Assembly: GCA_002189105.1 (NCBI GenBank) | Contig: NIOB01000001.1 | Location: 744,001-808,000 of the forward strand | From: Saccharibacillus soli | GTDB lineage: Bacteria > Bacillota > Bacilli > Paenibacillales > Paenibacillaceae | Reading direction: 5' to 3' | DNA: 64,000 nucleotides | Shown here: positions 26,396-35,766 of the stretch, one piece after another | How the letters are laid out: each line of letters begins with the position of its first letter | Position numbering within the stretch: position 1 is the first letter of the stretch | Translations under genes and position numbers: made by a program | The notes under the pieces: model-generated | What the model was told of the DNA's origin: nothing | What the model saw: only the letters and a program-made list of their open reading frames with translations | Database searches by the model: none

Positions 26396-26429
26396 AAAAA
26401 GCCTGACCGCCGACGCGGTCAGGCTTTTT
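26396..26429. terminator. Terminator after IDEAL-domain gene
   Basis: A perfect 15-bp stem AAAAAGCCTGACCGC (26396-26410) with GCGGTCAGGCTTTTT (26415-26429), loop CGAC; able to work in both directions. Confidence 0.88.
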
Positions 26430-26507
26430 ATGGAGATACGGTTTGTCGAATGATGGCACACCTCTCATTTCGACCTATTTTGTCCACTCGGGAGGAATTA
26501 CAACCAC

Positions 26508-27176
26508 ATGTCGCTCTCAATGTTATGGAGCCGAGCACTGCTGACTGATCGCCGGATTCTCTGGCTGCTTTTTGTCAGCAACCTGATCGGCAGCGTCTAC
26601 GGTTATTACTGGTATGGCGTGCAGTTGGCTGACGTCTGGGCAACGCGCCCGGCTTGGCAGATCGTATTCGTGCCGGATAGCCCGACAGGCAGTCTTTTTT
26701 TCACGTTGGCACTGTTAGGCTTGTTGTTCCCTCCATCTTCGCGCTTCATGAGCGGCCTTGTTCGCCTGATCGAAGCGTTGGCGGTCGTAACTTCGGTCAA
26801 ATACGGCATATGGGCCATCTCGATCATCTTCTGGGACGCGGCGCTCGGCAATCCGATTCAGCCGTTGAGCTGGATGCTGATTGCTTCGCACGGCATCATG
26901 GTCATAGAGGCGCTGCTGTACGTCCGCTTCTTCAGTCTGGGCACTTTATGGCTGATCCCCGCAGCGATCTGGACGTTTGCGAACGACACGGCGGATTACA
27001 CGTTGGGCATCTTCCCCTACGTGTCGCTGGAACATCTGAATCGTCTCGATCAAGTCCGCAACTTCACCTTCGCTTTAACCGCCGTCAGCGTGCTGCTCGG
27101 TTGGCTGGCGATCCGGGCATCAGGACGCGGCGCCCGATCTGTCCCGTTTTCGAACATCGGTCATGAGAACGGGTGA
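26508..27176 (+). CDS. ypjA: DUF1405 membrane protein YpjA
   Basis: 222 residues with six or so hydrophobic segments, matching the DUF1405/YpjA family (ILWLLFVSNLIGSVYGYYWY, FVPDSPTGSLFFTLALLGLL, WTFANDTADYTLG). Function unknown. GGGAGG upstream of ATG 26508. YpjA precedes the ypjC-ypjD-dapB block in Bacillus subtilis, and the same order is kept here except that ypjB is missing and the ypjC-like gene is reversed. Confidence 0.88.
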   Translation: MSLSMLWSRALLTDRRILWLLFVSNLIGSVYGYYWYGVQLADVWATRPAWQIVFVPDSPTGSLFFTLALLGLLFPPSSRFMSGLVRLIEALAVVTSVKYGIWAISIIFWDAALGNPIQPLSWMLIASHGIMVIEALLYVRFFSLGTLWLIPAAIWTFANDTADYTLGIFPYVSLEHLNRLDQVRNFTFALTAVSVLLGWLAIRASGRGARSVPFSNIGHENG

Positions 27177-27206
27177 ACGTGGAAGGTGAAGGATGTGCAG
27201 GCATAA

Positions 27207-27242
27207 CTCGGAATCCTCGTCATTCTCGGAATCTTCGTTATT
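27207..27242. repeat. Tandem 18-bp repeat between convergent genes
   Basis: CTCGGAATCCTCGTCATT (27207-27224) is followed directly by CTCGGAATCTTCGTTATT (27225-27242), two mismatches. The second copy covers the stop codon of the reversed YitT-family gene. Confidence 0.6.
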
Positions 27243-28098
27243 CTCTGAAACCTTCACCCTGCACATCATGAACATCATTGACAATAATAAACGCACGGGG
27301 GTCAACGGCCTTGACAATAAGCTGAAGCTGACGAATCTCCTGTCGGGAGATGACGCAGTATGCGATGTGTTTGGCGTGCTTGGAATAGGCGCCGAAGGCC
27401 GGGATCAACGTGACGCCCCGATCCATCTCTTCCATGATTCGATCTGCGATATCCTCCGCCTCGTTGCTGATAATCATAAACGCTCTAGCCGCATAAGCGC
27501 CTTCCTGCACAAAGTCGATGACTTTGGATGCAATGAAAACCGCAACAAGCGTATACAGCACTTTCTCTTCTGCAATAAAAAACAGCGACAGGCCGATAAT
27601 CATGACATCAATCGCCAGAATGATTCGACCCATGCTCCAGCCCTTTTTGCGGTTCAGAATCCGGGCAATAATATCGGAGCCTCCCGTTGTACCGCCGAAG
27701 CGGAAGACGATGCCGAGTCCAATACCCAGGATGATGCCTGCATAGAGGGCGGCGAGAATGGGATCATGTTCATGCTGCACCAGAACTCCACGATCAAACA
27801 GGATTTGGAATAGCCACAGAAAGAGCGAAAGCGAAGCGATGCCAGCGACAGTGTAGACAATCTGCCCCAATCCGAGAATTCGCCAGCCCAGGATCACCAG
27901 CGGAATATTCAGGACCAAGGTGGACAGAGCGGTTGGAATACCCAGTCCATAATTCAGCAGGACGGTAATCCCGGTGATGCCGCCTTCCGTGAATTTGTTC
28001 GGGATAATGAAGTAGAGCAGGCCAAACGCGTACAGCGCCGTGCCCAGCATGATCGCGGCAACGGTACGAATTTTGGCGGCAGGGGTGTTCATTTTCAT
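27238..28098 (-). CDS. YitT family membrane protein
   Basis: 286 residues: about five N-terminal membrane helices (ALYAFGLLYFIIPNKFTEGG, LGLGIVFRFGGTTGGSDIIA) and a C-terminal soluble DUF2179 domain (SNEAEDIADRIMEEMDRGVT, VISRQEIRQLQLIVKAVDPR, NDVHDVQGEGF). The start on the minus strand is 28098, with AAGGAG (CTCCTT at 28108-28113) 9 bases away; the longer form from 28146 is rejected. It is the counterpart of Bacillus ypjC but stands in reverse orientation to ypjA and ypjD. Transport function is suspected for the family, not proven. Confidence 0.88.
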   Translation of the reverse strand: MKMNTPAAKIRTVAAIMLGTALYAFGLLYFIIPNKFTEGGITGITVLLNYGLGIPTALSTLVLNIPLVILGWRILGLGQIVYTVAGIASLSLFLWLFQILFDRGVLVQHEHDPILAALYAGIILGIGLGIVFRFGGTTGGSDIIARILNRKKGWSMGRIILAIDVMIIGLSLFFIAEEKVLYTLVAVFIASKVIDFVQEGAYAARAFMIISNEAEDIADRIMEEMDRGVTLIPAFGAYSKHAKHIAYCVISRQEIRQLQLIVKAVDPRAFIIVNDVHDVQGEGFRE

Positions 28099-28333
28099 AG
28101 GGCGATTCTCCTTGGGATGCCTCCCTCCCGGGCGGCGAATGAGCACAGCGGTGGGCTTCTTGCACGCTGCTCTTTTTCTCTATCCTATCACCAGAAAGTA
28201 GAGCTGTGCCAGCAGTAAGAAGCCTGGCGGTGAGCGTCGGCTGCATGAAAATCGTTTGTGTTCAAAATCCCTTTGCGATAACATAAGGAAGAGTGCAACA
28301 GAGCTTATAGCGTGAAAGGGGGCGAACGCCGTC

Positions 28334-28687
28334 ATGGAAAAAAGTCTGGCGGAAATGCAGCGGGAAGTGGACCGTTATATCTCGCAGTTTAAGGAAGGCT
28401 ATTTCAGTCCGCTGTCGATGCTCGCCCGTATGACCGAAGAGGTCGGCGAGCTGGCGCGCGAAGTGAATCATAGTTTCGGCGAGAAGCCGAAAAAAAGCGG
28501 GGAAGAAGACAATTCGATCGAGTTGGAGCTGGGAGACATTCTGTTTATCACCTTATGTTTCGCCAATTCGCTGAATATCGATCTAACCGAAGCCCATGAC
28601 AAGGTCATGTATAAATTTAATACGCGGGATAAGGATCGCTGGACGAGAATCGATGCCGAACCGCAGCAGAAGGAGGAGCAGGAATGA
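28334..28687 (+). CDS. ypjD: MazG-type nucleotide pyrophosphohydrolase
   Basis: 117-residue all-alpha NTP pyrophosphohydrolase of the MazG/YpjD group. The metal-binding acidic residues are in MTEEVGELAREVNHSFG and in ELELGDILFITLCFAN; KFNTRDKDRW closes the domain. It removes pyrophosphate from, presumably, non-canonical nucleotides. AAAGGGGG precedes ATG 28334. It overlaps dapB by 4 bases as in Bacillus. Confidence 0.9.
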   Translation: MEKSLAEMQREVDRYISQFKEGYFSPLSMLARMTEEVGELAREVNHSFGEKPKKSGEEDNSIELELGDILFITLCFANSLNIDLTEAHDKVMYKFNTRDKDRWTRIDAEPQQKEEQE

Positions 28688-29484
28688 GTCAAACGATTCG
28701 AGTAGCGGTTGCCGGTGCAGGCGGGCGTATGGGACGGGAAGTCGTCAAGATGGTGCTGGCGGAAGAACAGCTTGAGCTGGTCGCTGCCGTGGATCGCTCC
28801 GGTGCGGGGCAGGATGCAGGAGAATTGGCAGGCCTGAAACCGTGCGGAGTTATCGCGGTAGGCAGTCTGGATGAGGCACTGGAAGCGGCCAAGCCTGATG
28901 TGCTGGTGGACTTTACCGTCCCTTCGGTCGTCTACGGCAATACGCTGACGGCGATCAAGCATGGAGTTCGTCCGGTCGTAGGGGCTACAGGCTTTACGCC
29001 CGAACAGATTCAAGAGCTGGATGGATTGTGCCGCGAAGCGAAGATCGGCGGCTTGATTGCCCCAAACTTCTCGATTGGTGCCATCTTGATGATGCAGTTT
29101 GCCGCCAAAGCAGCCGAATACCTGCCGCATGTGGAGATTATCGAATATCACGGTGACCAGAAGCTGGATGCACCGTCAGGAACGTCGATCAAGACGGCCG
29201 AATTGATCGCCGAGACACGCAAGAAATTCAAGCAGGGCAATCCAAATGAAGAAGAGATTCTTCCAGGCGCACGAGGCGGCGAATATGACGGATTCCGTAT
29301 TCACAGCGTACGTCTTCCAGGTGTATTTGCGCAGCAGGAAGTGGTATTTGGTGGTTATGGACAGAGTCTCAAGATTCGCCACGACTCTTATGAACGTGCG
29401 GGCTATATGCCGGGCGTTAAGATCGGAATCGAAAAAGTGATGGAGTATACGGGCATGGTCTACGGCTTCGAGCATTTGATGTAA
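28684..29484 (+). CDS. dapB: 4-hydroxy-tetrahydrodipicolinate reductase
   Basis: NAD(P)H-dependent reductase in the diaminopimelate/lysine pathway, needed for cell wall and spores. N-terminal AGAGGRMGREVVKMV, the catalytic segment IIEYHGDQKLDAPSGTS, and VVFGGYGQSLKIRHDSYER near the end. 266 residues. ATG 28684 overlaps ypjD. Confidence 0.96.
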   Translation: MSQTIRVAVAGAGGRMGREVVKMVLAEEQLELVAAVDRSGAGQDAGELAGLKPCGVIAVGSLDEALEAAKPDVLVDFTVPSVVYGNTLTAIKHGVRPVVGATGFTPEQIQELDGLCREAKIGGLIAPNFSIGAILMMQFAAKAAEYLPHVEIIEYHGDQKLDAPSGTSIKTAELIAETRKKFKQGNPNEEEILPGARGGEYDGFRIHSVRLPGVFAQQEVVFGGYGQSLKIRHDSYERAGYMPGVKIGIEKVMEYTGMVYGFEHLM

Positions 29485-29517
29485 CTCATTTTATCGACGA
29501 TGGAAAGAGGGATCTTG

Positions 29518-29943
29518 ATGAAGATCGCATTTATCGCGCATGACCGTAAAAAAGACGAGATGGTCAATTTTGTGACCGCTTATGAGCAGGCTTTCGTAGA
29601 CTGCGTGTTATATTCCACGGGAACGACGGGACAGCGCATCATGGAAGCGACAAGCTTGCAGATTCACCGCTTCATGTCGGGTCCGCTCGGCGGCGACCAG
29701 CAGATCGGAGCCTTGGTGGCTGAAAATGAGCTGGATCTGATTATCTTCCTGCGCGATCCATTGATGGCTCAACCCCACGAACCGGACATTACCGCGCTGC
29801 TTCGGATCTGCGACGTTCAGGGGATTCCGGTAGCGACCAATGTGGCAACCGCAGAGATTCTTGTCAAAGCGCTCATGCGCGGCGACTTCGCTTGGCGGGA
29901 ACTGGTACATAAATACAAGCCGGGACTTGAGACCAATGACTGA
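29518..29943 (+). CDS. mgsA: Methylglyoxal synthase
   Basis: Converts dihydroxyacetone phosphate to methylglyoxal. 141 residues with [45 protein letters not shown] and the catalytic Asp region [18 protein letters not shown] 29518 follows AGAGGG; the upstream in-frame TTG 29500 is less likely. It overlaps bshB1 by 8 bases. The product is toxic and is detoxified with bacillithiol, made by the next two genes. Confidence 0.95.
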   Translation: MKIAFIAHDRKKDEMVNFVTAYEQAFVDCVLYSTGTTGQRIMEATSLQIHRFMSGPLGGDQQIGALVAENELDLIIFLRDPLMAQPHEPDITALLRICDVQGIPVATNVATAEILVKALMRGDFAWRELVHKYKPGLETND

Positions 29944-30634
29944 GCCGCTCGATATTCTGATCTTCGGCGCTCATGCCGATGATGCCGAGATTGGCATGGC
30001 GGGTACGATCGTCAAACATACGCGCGCGGGCTACCGTGTCGGCATCTGCGATCTGACTTTTGCAGAAATGTCGTCGAACGGTACAGTAGAGCTGCGCAAA
30101 CAAGAAGCCGAGTCGGCCGCTGCCGTACTCGGCCTCTCCATGCGGAGCAATCTCGGACTGCCTGACCGGGGGCTGCTGCGTACCGACGAACAGATTCGCC
30201 GAATCACGGCCGAGATTCGCAAGCATGCGCCGCGACTTGTATTTGCCCCTTACTGGGAAGATCGGCATCCCGATCATATCGCGTGCAGCGGACTGATCGA
30301 AGAAGCAGTGTTCAATGCGAAGCTGCGCCGTTACATGCCCGAACTTCCTCCGGTCAAGGTCGAACAGCTGTATTTCTACTTCATCAATGATCTTGGGCGT
30401 ACCGATCTGATGGTGGATGTAACCGAGGTCTACGACAGCAAGGAAGCAGCGCTGCGCTGCTATGAATCCCAGTTTACCGCACCGGGTCAGGGGAACGACG
30501 CCGTAGCCACTCCGCTTACCGCACAGTATGTGGAACGGGTGAAAGCGCGAGATTCCCTGCTTGGACAAAAACGGGGTCTGGGATACGCGGAAGGATTTGC
30601 GTCCAAGCTTCCGCATGAGGTTAATCTCTTTTAA
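29936..30634 (+). CDS. bshB1: Bacillithiol biosynthesis deacetylase BshB1
   Basis: Zinc-dependent N-acetylglucosaminyl-malate deacetylase of the PIG-L/LmbE family, second step of bacillithiol synthesis. The metal motif is [10 protein letters not shown] (HxDD), and the later histidine ligand is in [14 protein letters not shown]. 232 residues from ATG 29936, which overlaps mgsA by 8 bases; the longer in-frame form from 29840 lies inside mgsA and is rejected. bshA follows after 60 bases. Confidence 0.93.
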   Translation: MTEPLDILIFGAHADDAEIGMAGTIVKHTRAGYRVGICDLTFAEMSSNGTVELRKQEAESAAAVLGLSMRSNLGLPDRGLLRTDEQIRRITAEIRKHAPRLVFAPYWEDRHPDHIACSGLIEEAVFNAKLRRYMPELPPVKVEQLYFYFINDLGRTDLMVDVTEVYDSKEAALRCYESQFTAPGQGNDAVATPLTAQYVERVKARDSLLGQKRGLGYAEGFASKLPHEVNLF

Positions 30635-30694
30635 ATTTAAAAAATCAAGGCTCGAACGTATACGGACAGCGGCGAGAAGGGAGTTCCGGCTTCA

Positions 30695-31855
30695 ATGAAA
30701 GATACACTCAAAATTGGCATCACCTGCTACCCTTCGCTTGGCGGTTCAGGCGTGGTGGCAACGGAACTGGGCAAACTGCTGGCGGAGAAAGGGCATGAAG
30801 TCCATTTCATCACGCACAGTATTCCTTTCCGTCTGGGAGCCTTCCATAAAAATATTCATTATCATGAAGTACAGGTTAGCGATTATTATGTCTTCCGCTA
30901 CCCGCCTTACGATCTGTCGCTGGCTTCCAAGATGGCTGAAGTGGTCAAGCGGGAAAAGCTCGATATTCTGCACGTCCATTATGCGGTGCCGCACGCGGTC
31001 TGCGCATATCTGGCCAAGCAGATGGTCGGCGAAGATCTCAAGATTGTGACCACCCTGCATGGGACAGACATCACGGTATTGGGTCAGGACGTTACACTCA
31101 AGGATCTGATTGCTCTGGCGATCAACAAGAGTGACGCGGTAACCGCCGTGTCGGCCGATCTGATTCGTCAGACGCGAGAGGCGCTGGACATTACCCGGAA
31201 CATCGACTTGACCTACAATTTTATTGACAAAAGGGTCTATTATCCAAGAGAAGTGGCCGGACTGCGAAGCGAGTTTGCGGCGCCTGAAGAAAAAATTCTG
31301 ATGCATATCTCCAACTTCCGTCCTGTTAAGCGGGTACCGGACGTCATTGACGTGTTCCATCTTGTCAATCAGCAGATGCCGGCCAAGCTGCTGTTGGTTG
31401 GCGAAGGGCCGGATATGCCCAAAGTGCAGAGCCGAATCCGGGAGCTGGGCATTGAGGATCGGGTGCATTTCCTCGGCAAACAGGATGAGATTGCCCAGGT
31501 GATCTCGCTGGCGGATCTGCTGCTGCTTCCTTCCGAGAAGGAAAGCTTTGGTCTGGTGGCGCTGGAAGCGATGGCCTGCGGAGTGCCGACTGTGGGTTCG
31601 GAGGCAGGCGGAATTCCCGAGCTGGTTCTTCATGGGGTGACTGGCTATCTGGCACCAATTGGCGATACCCAGGCCATGGCCGAGTATGCGCTGACTTTGC
31701 TGAGTGATCCCGTGCAGAGAGCAGCGATGAAGGCGGCCTGCCTGGAGCGTGCGCATACCCAGTTCTGCGATCAGAAGATCACACAGGAATATGAAGAGAT
31801 CTATTATCGGGTGTTGGGACGCAAGCTGCCGGATGCCGCCATGCAGAGCTGCTGA
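30695..31855 (+). CDS. bshA: N-acetyl-alpha-D-glucosaminyl L-malate synthase BshA
   Basis: GT4-family glycosyltransferase that joins UDP-GlcNAc to L-malate, first step of bacillithiol synthesis. GITCYPSLGGSGVVATELGK at the N-terminus, HISNFRPVKRV in the middle, and the sugar-nucleotide site LLPSEKESFGLVALEAMACG with VGSEAGGIPELV. 386 residues. AAGGGAG upstream of ATG 30695. Same order as in Bacillus (bshB1-bshA-cca). Confidence 0.94.
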   Translation: MKDTLKIGITCYPSLGGSGVVATELGKLLAEKGHEVHFITHSIPFRLGAFHKNIHYHEVQVSDYYVFRYPPYDLSLASKMAEVVKREKLDILHVHYAVPHAVCAYLAKQMVGEDLKIVTTLHGTDITVLGQDVTLKDLIALAINKSDAVTAVSADLIRQTREALDITRNIDLTYNFIDKRVYYPREVAGLRSEFAAPEEKILMHISNFRPVKRVPDVIDVFHLVNQQMPAKLLLVGEGPDMPKVQSRIRELGIEDRVHFLGKQDEIAQVISLADLLLLPSEKESFGLVALEAMACGVPTVGSEAGGIPELVLHGVTGYLAPIGDTQAMAEYALTLLSDPVQRAAMKAACLERAHTQFCDQKITQEYEEIYYRVLGRKLPDAAMQSC

Positions 31856-31893
31856 AGACCGGCGCATTGGCTCAAAGAACGGAGTTGAATAGG

Positions 31894-33321
31894 GTGACGG
31901 AATGGAAACATGCAGACCCGGTACAGGTGCGGTGGAGCGCAGAGATTCTGCGTACGCTGGAAAAAGCGGGACATGTGGCCTGCTGGGTAGGTGGCTGTGT
32001 GCGGGATGAGTTGATCGGACGTCCTGTAAATGATATGGACATTGCGACGTCGGCGCGGCCTGAGGAAGTGGCTGCGTTATTTCCGCGCACGGTGCCGACC
32101 GGTATCGAGCACGGCACGATGACCGTGGTGATGGAGAAGATTCCGTTTGAAGTCACGACGTTCCGAACGGAATCGGAGTATAAAGACTTCCGCCGCCCGG
32201 AGGAGGTCACCTTCGTGCGTTCGCTGGACGAGGATCTGCGCAGACGTGACTTTACGATGAACGCCATCGCCCGCAAACTGGATGGAACGTATATCGATCC
32301 ATACGGCGGCCGCGCTGATCTGGAGCGCGGCATCATTCGCTGCGTGGGCGAAGCCCGCGAACGGTTCCAGGAGGACGCGCTGCGTATGGTGCGCGGCGTG
32401 CGTTTTGCCTCGGTGTTTGGCTTCGAGATGGAGTCGGGTACCTGGGAGGCGCTGCTTGAACTGCGCGGCAATATGCCGCATATTGCCGCAGAGCGGATTC
32501 GCGCCGAGCTTGAGAAGATGCTCGGCAGCTCACGGCCAGCCGAAGGCGTGCGGATGTTGGAGCGCAGCGCTCTGCTGGCGGAGGCGAAGATCCGCCTGGA
32601 GCCGCAGGCGCTGGCAGCGGCGCATCCGGAGCGGCTGGATCGCCTGCCGGCGAAGCCGGATGAGCTGCGCTGGACGGCGCTGCTTCAGGGACTTGGCATA
32701 TCCGGCGATGAAGCGGAGGCGCTGCTCAAGAGCTGGACGTTCTCCGGCGGATTCGCCAAATCCGCCGCTGCGCTGCTGCGCATGGACGCGCGGATGAACG
32801 CGGCTTACGAGGTGCAAGAAGTGGAGCGTGCCGCTGGCAAAGCGGGAGAAGGCGGAAGTGGAACGCCGGGTGTCAGTGTCGTGCAGCTAGGCGGAGCAAA
32901 GGCGCCGCATGGAACCGTGCAGCCTATGCGGCGGCCGGATCACGCCGCTTCACAGAGCGAAGGAGAGCTGCGGCTCGTCTTCGCACGTTGCGTGCTCGAT
33001 TTCGGCCGGGGCACGGCCGAAAACTGGTTGACCTACCGCTCCGGGCTGTACGGAGCGGACGAAGCCGAAACCGCGCGTCTGACGCGCGCGGCGCAGTGGC
33101 TGGCGGCGATCCCGGCGGATTCGCCGCGGGAGCTGGCGCTCGGCGGCGGCGAGATCGCCGAGCAGGTGAATCGTGCGCCCGGCCCCTGGCTCGGGCTGCT
33201 GATCCGGCGGCTGCTGGAAGGTGCCGCCACGGGCCGCGTCGCCAACGAACGGGCGGCGCTGCTGGAAGAGATCGCCCGGCTTGAGGCGCAGCCGGACGTG
33301 AAGGAGGCGAAGCCCGAATGA
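31894..33321 (+). CDS. cca: CCA tRNA nucleotidyltransferase
   Basis: Adds or repairs the 3' CCA of tRNA. The N-terminal catalytic head has VGGCVRDELIGRPVNDMDIA and FEVTTFRTESEYKDFRRPEE; the neck has RDFTMNAIARKLDGTYIDPY and ALRMVRGVRFA. GTG 31894 is favoured (GGAG 9 bases upstream); TTG 31867 is the longer alternative. 475 residues, longer than the roughly 400 of Bacillus: the tail domain carries a Gly/Ala-rich, low-complexity insert at about residues 306-350. GC content is higher in the second half than in neighbours. It overlaps birA by 4 bases. Confidence 0.93.
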   Translation: MTEWKHADPVQVRWSAEILRTLEKAGHVACWVGGCVRDELIGRPVNDMDIATSARPEEVAALFPRTVPTGIEHGTMTVVMEKIPFEVTTFRTESEYKDFRRPEEVTFVRSLDEDLRRRDFTMNAIARKLDGTYIDPYGGRADLERGIIRCVGEARERFQEDALRMVRGVRFASVFGFEMESGTWEALLELRGNMPHIAAERIRAELEKMLGSSRPAEGVRMLERSALLAEAKIRLEPQALAAAHPERLDRLPAKPDELRWTALLQGLGISGDEAEALLKSWTFSGGFAKSAAALLRMDARMNAAYEVQEVERAAGKAGEGGSGTPGVSVVQLGGAKAPHGTVQPMRRPDHAASQSEGELRLVFARCVLDFGRGTAENWLTYRSGLYGADEAETARLTRAAQWLAAIPADSPRELALGGGEIAEQVNRAPGPWLGLLIRRLLEGAATGRVANERAALLEEIARLEAQPDVKEAKPE

Positions 33322-34316
33322 CGCGAGATCCGCTGCTCGATATGTTTGAAGCTGCCGGAGGCGAATATCTCTCCGGCGAGGAAATCAGCCGCCGGCTTGG
33401 CGTCAGCCGCACGGCGATCTGGAAGAAGATCCAGCGGCTCAAGGACGCCGGATACGAATTCGATGCCTCGCCCAAGCTGGGCTACCGCTTGTCGGAGGCC
33501 GCTTCCGCGCTGGATGCGGAGCGCCTGGACAGTCTGCTGACGACGGCGCGTTTCGGCCGGAAGCTGACCATTCTCCAGAAGACTGACTCCACGCAGACAG
33601 AGGCGGAGAAGCGTGCCCGCGAAGGAGCCCCGGAAGGAACGCTGGTCGTCGCCGAAGAACAGACATCGGGTCGGGGTCGTCAGGGACGCCCCTGGCATTC
33701 CCCACCGGGTCGCGGCGTATGGATGAGCGCCGTCCTGCGTCCGGAAGGCCCGCTTACGGCGGTTCCCCAGCTTACGCTGCTGACTGCCGTTGCCGTCTGC
33801 CGCGCCATTCGTCTGGTAAGCGGCGTAGAAGCCGGGATCAAGTGGCCGAACGATCTGCTGGCCGATGGCCGCAAGCTCTGCGGGATTCTGCTGGAAGCTG
33901 TCGTGGAAGATGGTGGGGTGCTGCACTGCATCATGGGCATTGGCATCGATGCCAATCTGCTGGAGACGGACTACCCGGAAGAACTGCGTGAGCGCGTCAC
34001 GTCGCTGCGCCGGGAATCCGGGAAGGCGGTTGATCGTTCGGCGCTGATCGCGGCTGTCATGAACGAGTTCGAGGCACTCTACGAGCTGTACGCCGAACGC
34101 GGCTTCGAGCCGATTCGGCTGCTGTGGGAATCGCTCAGCGTCACATTGGGGCGGGAGATCGCCGTACGTGATCCACGCGGCGAGCGCCGGGGGATCGCCC
34201 ATGGCTTGGGCGAACACGGTGAACTGCTGATGCGAACGGAAGACGGACAGGTGGTTCCCGTGTATTCGGGAGACATTGAGCTGTATCCGGGCCCAGGAGA
34301 ATCGAACAGCCGCTAG
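33318..34316 (+). CDS. birA: Biotin-protein ligase / biotin operon repressor
   Basis: Bifunctional BirA: an N-terminal winged helix (about residues 5-60, GEEISRRLGVSRTAIWKKIQ) for DNA binding and a ligase domain with KTDSTQTEAEKRA, the biotinyl-AMP loop TSGRGRQGRPWHSPPGRGVW and KWPNDLLADGRKLCGILLE. A C-terminal SH3-like domain follows. 332 residues. It attaches biotin to acetyl-CoA carboxylase and probably represses biotin genes, none of which is in the window. A terminator follows at 34442. Confidence 0.94.
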   Translation: MTRDPLLDMFEAAGGEYLSGEEISRRLGVSRTAIWKKIQRLKDAGYEFDASPKLGYRLSEAASALDAERLDSLLTTARFGRKLTILQKTDSTQTEAEKRAREGAPEGTLVVAEEQTSGRGRQGRPWHSPPGRGVWMSAVLRPEGPLTAVPQLTLLTAVAVCRAIRLVSGVEAGIKWPNDLLADGRKLCGILLEAVVEDGGVLHCIMGIGIDANLLETDYPEELRERVTSLRRESGKAVDRSALIAAVMNEFEALYELYAERGFEPIRLLWESLSVTLGREIAVRDPRGERRGIAHGLGEHGELLMRTEDGQVVPVYSGDIELYPGPGESNSR

Positions 34317-34441
34317 AAGGTCTCGGCTGGAGATGGTGTGCTGCAATCGCCGCATTAACCAGTAATCTGGACAGGTGCAGCCCCAGGGACGTCTTGAGCG
34401 ATCAATCTCTTTTAGCAAGCTGCTCCTGTGTCTGAACTAGC

Positions 34442-34476
34442 AATCGACCTTTCCCAGGCGGAGAGGTCGATTTTTT
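34442..34476 (+). terminator. Terminator after birA
   Basis: AATCGACCT (34442-34450) pairs with AGGTCGATT (34464-34472) and is followed by TTTTTT. The remainder of the 325-base gap to the next gene holds no further gene. Confidence 0.82.
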
Positions 34477-34641
34477 GTGTCTCCGATCTGCATTTTCCCC
34501 AGTCCGCAGAAGTTGAAGCTGCTTATTTTTCTTTCCTCTTTTTAACGACTTTTTCCAAACCTCTCCATTCGCCAAAGCGTTCATGAAGGAAGGTTCACTC
34601 CATAATAGATCGGGATTGAAGAATTTGAGGGAGGAAACAAG

Positions 34642-35409
34642 ATGAGATCGGTAGGCCTGCTGTTTATTCTCTTCTGCTTGTTAGTGTCTGCTTGCGATAA
34701 AGGCCGTGTGATAACCGACAGGGAAGGGGAACATTCGGAGAACGAAACGTCTTTTCCAGAAAAGTCCAAGGAGGTTCATTTTCTCTTTTTCGATGCAGGC
34801 AAAGGCTCCAAAGCTCTTGATTTTTATGTGGAGGAGAGTCTGAACGATCTTTCGATCCGCAAGATTCGATTGTTTCAGGGGGATACAGCTGTCTCGGACT
34901 ACCTGACCATCACGAAGGGACAGTATCACGACAACAAGCTGGGCATCACCCTGTACGATTGCATTGCGGCTTTTGATCGCGTGGAATTGAGTTTGTCTGG
35001 GGAGGAGAAGAAGATTCTGCTGCCGATCGGTCAGTATTACATGGATCGGATGGAGAATCTGGACGACTCGGTTCAACCCGAAGAGGCTTATTCGCTGGTG
35101 ACTGCCCATTCCCAGACGCAAGAAGCTGGATATACGGCAGAAGCCACGTTCTCCAAAGGCAAATCCAAAGCGCATGACCTGCATCTGAGGCTGCCTCGTT
35201 CATTTGATGATACCGGTTATGAAAAAGATTTCGAGAAACTTTTTGAAGATGCGGAACGCGTGGAATACGTGTACGGACTTCGGATTCCCAAAAGATATTA
35301 TGAAGAACATCATGTGGAGAGCGTAAATGTCGAAATTTTATGGACGGAGCCTGCGCCAGGCGGGAAAGAAAGATATGTTTTTCAGGAATATGTACCTCTT
35401 GATCTCTAG
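34642..35409 (+). CDS. Putative lipoprotein, 255 aa
   Basis: Secreted lipoprotein of unknown function. The signal peptide LLFILFCLLVSAC ends in a lipobox with Cys at residue 18. The mature part is charged with two repeated features, beta-rich stretches and a later helix (KDFEKLFEDAERVEYVYGL); no known domain was recognised. GGGAGG lies upstream of ATG 34642. AT content is higher than in birA and panB on either side. In Bacillus birA is directly followed by panB, so this gene is an insertion. Confidence 0.72.
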   Translation: MRSVGLLFILFCLLVSACDKGRVITDREGEHSENETSFPEKSKEVHFLFFDAGKGSKALDFYVEESLNDLSIRKIRLFQGDTAVSDYLTITKGQYHDNKLGITLYDCIAAFDRVELSLSGEEKKILLPIGQYYMDRMENLDDSVQPEEAYSLVTAHSQTQEAGYTAEATFSKGKSKAHDLHLRLPRSFDDTGYEKDFEKLFEDAERVEYVYGLRIPKRYYEEHHVESVNVEILWTEPAPGGKERYVFQEYVPLDL

Positions 35410-35483
35410 ATGGCCTGCTTTCGATCTCTGAAAAGAATCTTTCTCTTTCATGAAACAACCAAGATGATTTCTCGCGCCAAATT

Positions 35484-35492
35484 TGATATACT
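35484..35492 (+). promoter_or_regulatory. Extended -10 promoter upstream of panB region
   Basis: TGATATACT (35484-35492) is an extended -10 with a poor -35. It would read through the gene remnant at 35514-35766 into panB; the leader would be about 430 bases. Confidence 0.4.
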
Positions 35493-35513
35493 GTCGATGC
35501 GAAGGCGATATTG

Positions 35514-35766
35514 GTGAGAGTCCAAATTGCACTTCCCATAGATCATCGCAAGTCCGCACATGGAAAATCGCAAGAACGGCGAACCTCTATTCTGACATCC
35601 GACCTGAATTCAGGCGGAAGATCGAAGCGAGAGTTGGCGAAGCGGCCGGCTGGCTGCGGATGTTCGAGCCATTGATCCGGAAGCGGCAGATCAGTTGCTC
35701 CGTTTCAACCAGACGCAGGTATTTGACGTCTGGGCGGTACCTTTACACCCTGTAGTTCTGCTCTGA
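35514..35766 (+). pseudogene. Possible frameshifted small gene
   Basis: A GTG-started frame at 35514 (GAAGG 8 bases upstream) runs for 53 codons and stops at 35675. A second frame, open from 35608 to a stop at 35764-35766, has no start codon but reads like real protein (LAADVRAIDPEAADQLLRFN, then QTQVFDVWAVPLHPVVLL). Joining the two with a single frameshift in the overlap (35608-35675) gives about 84 codons. I do not recognise the product. It could be a decayed gene, or chance; the region has no other gene. Confidence 0.35.
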
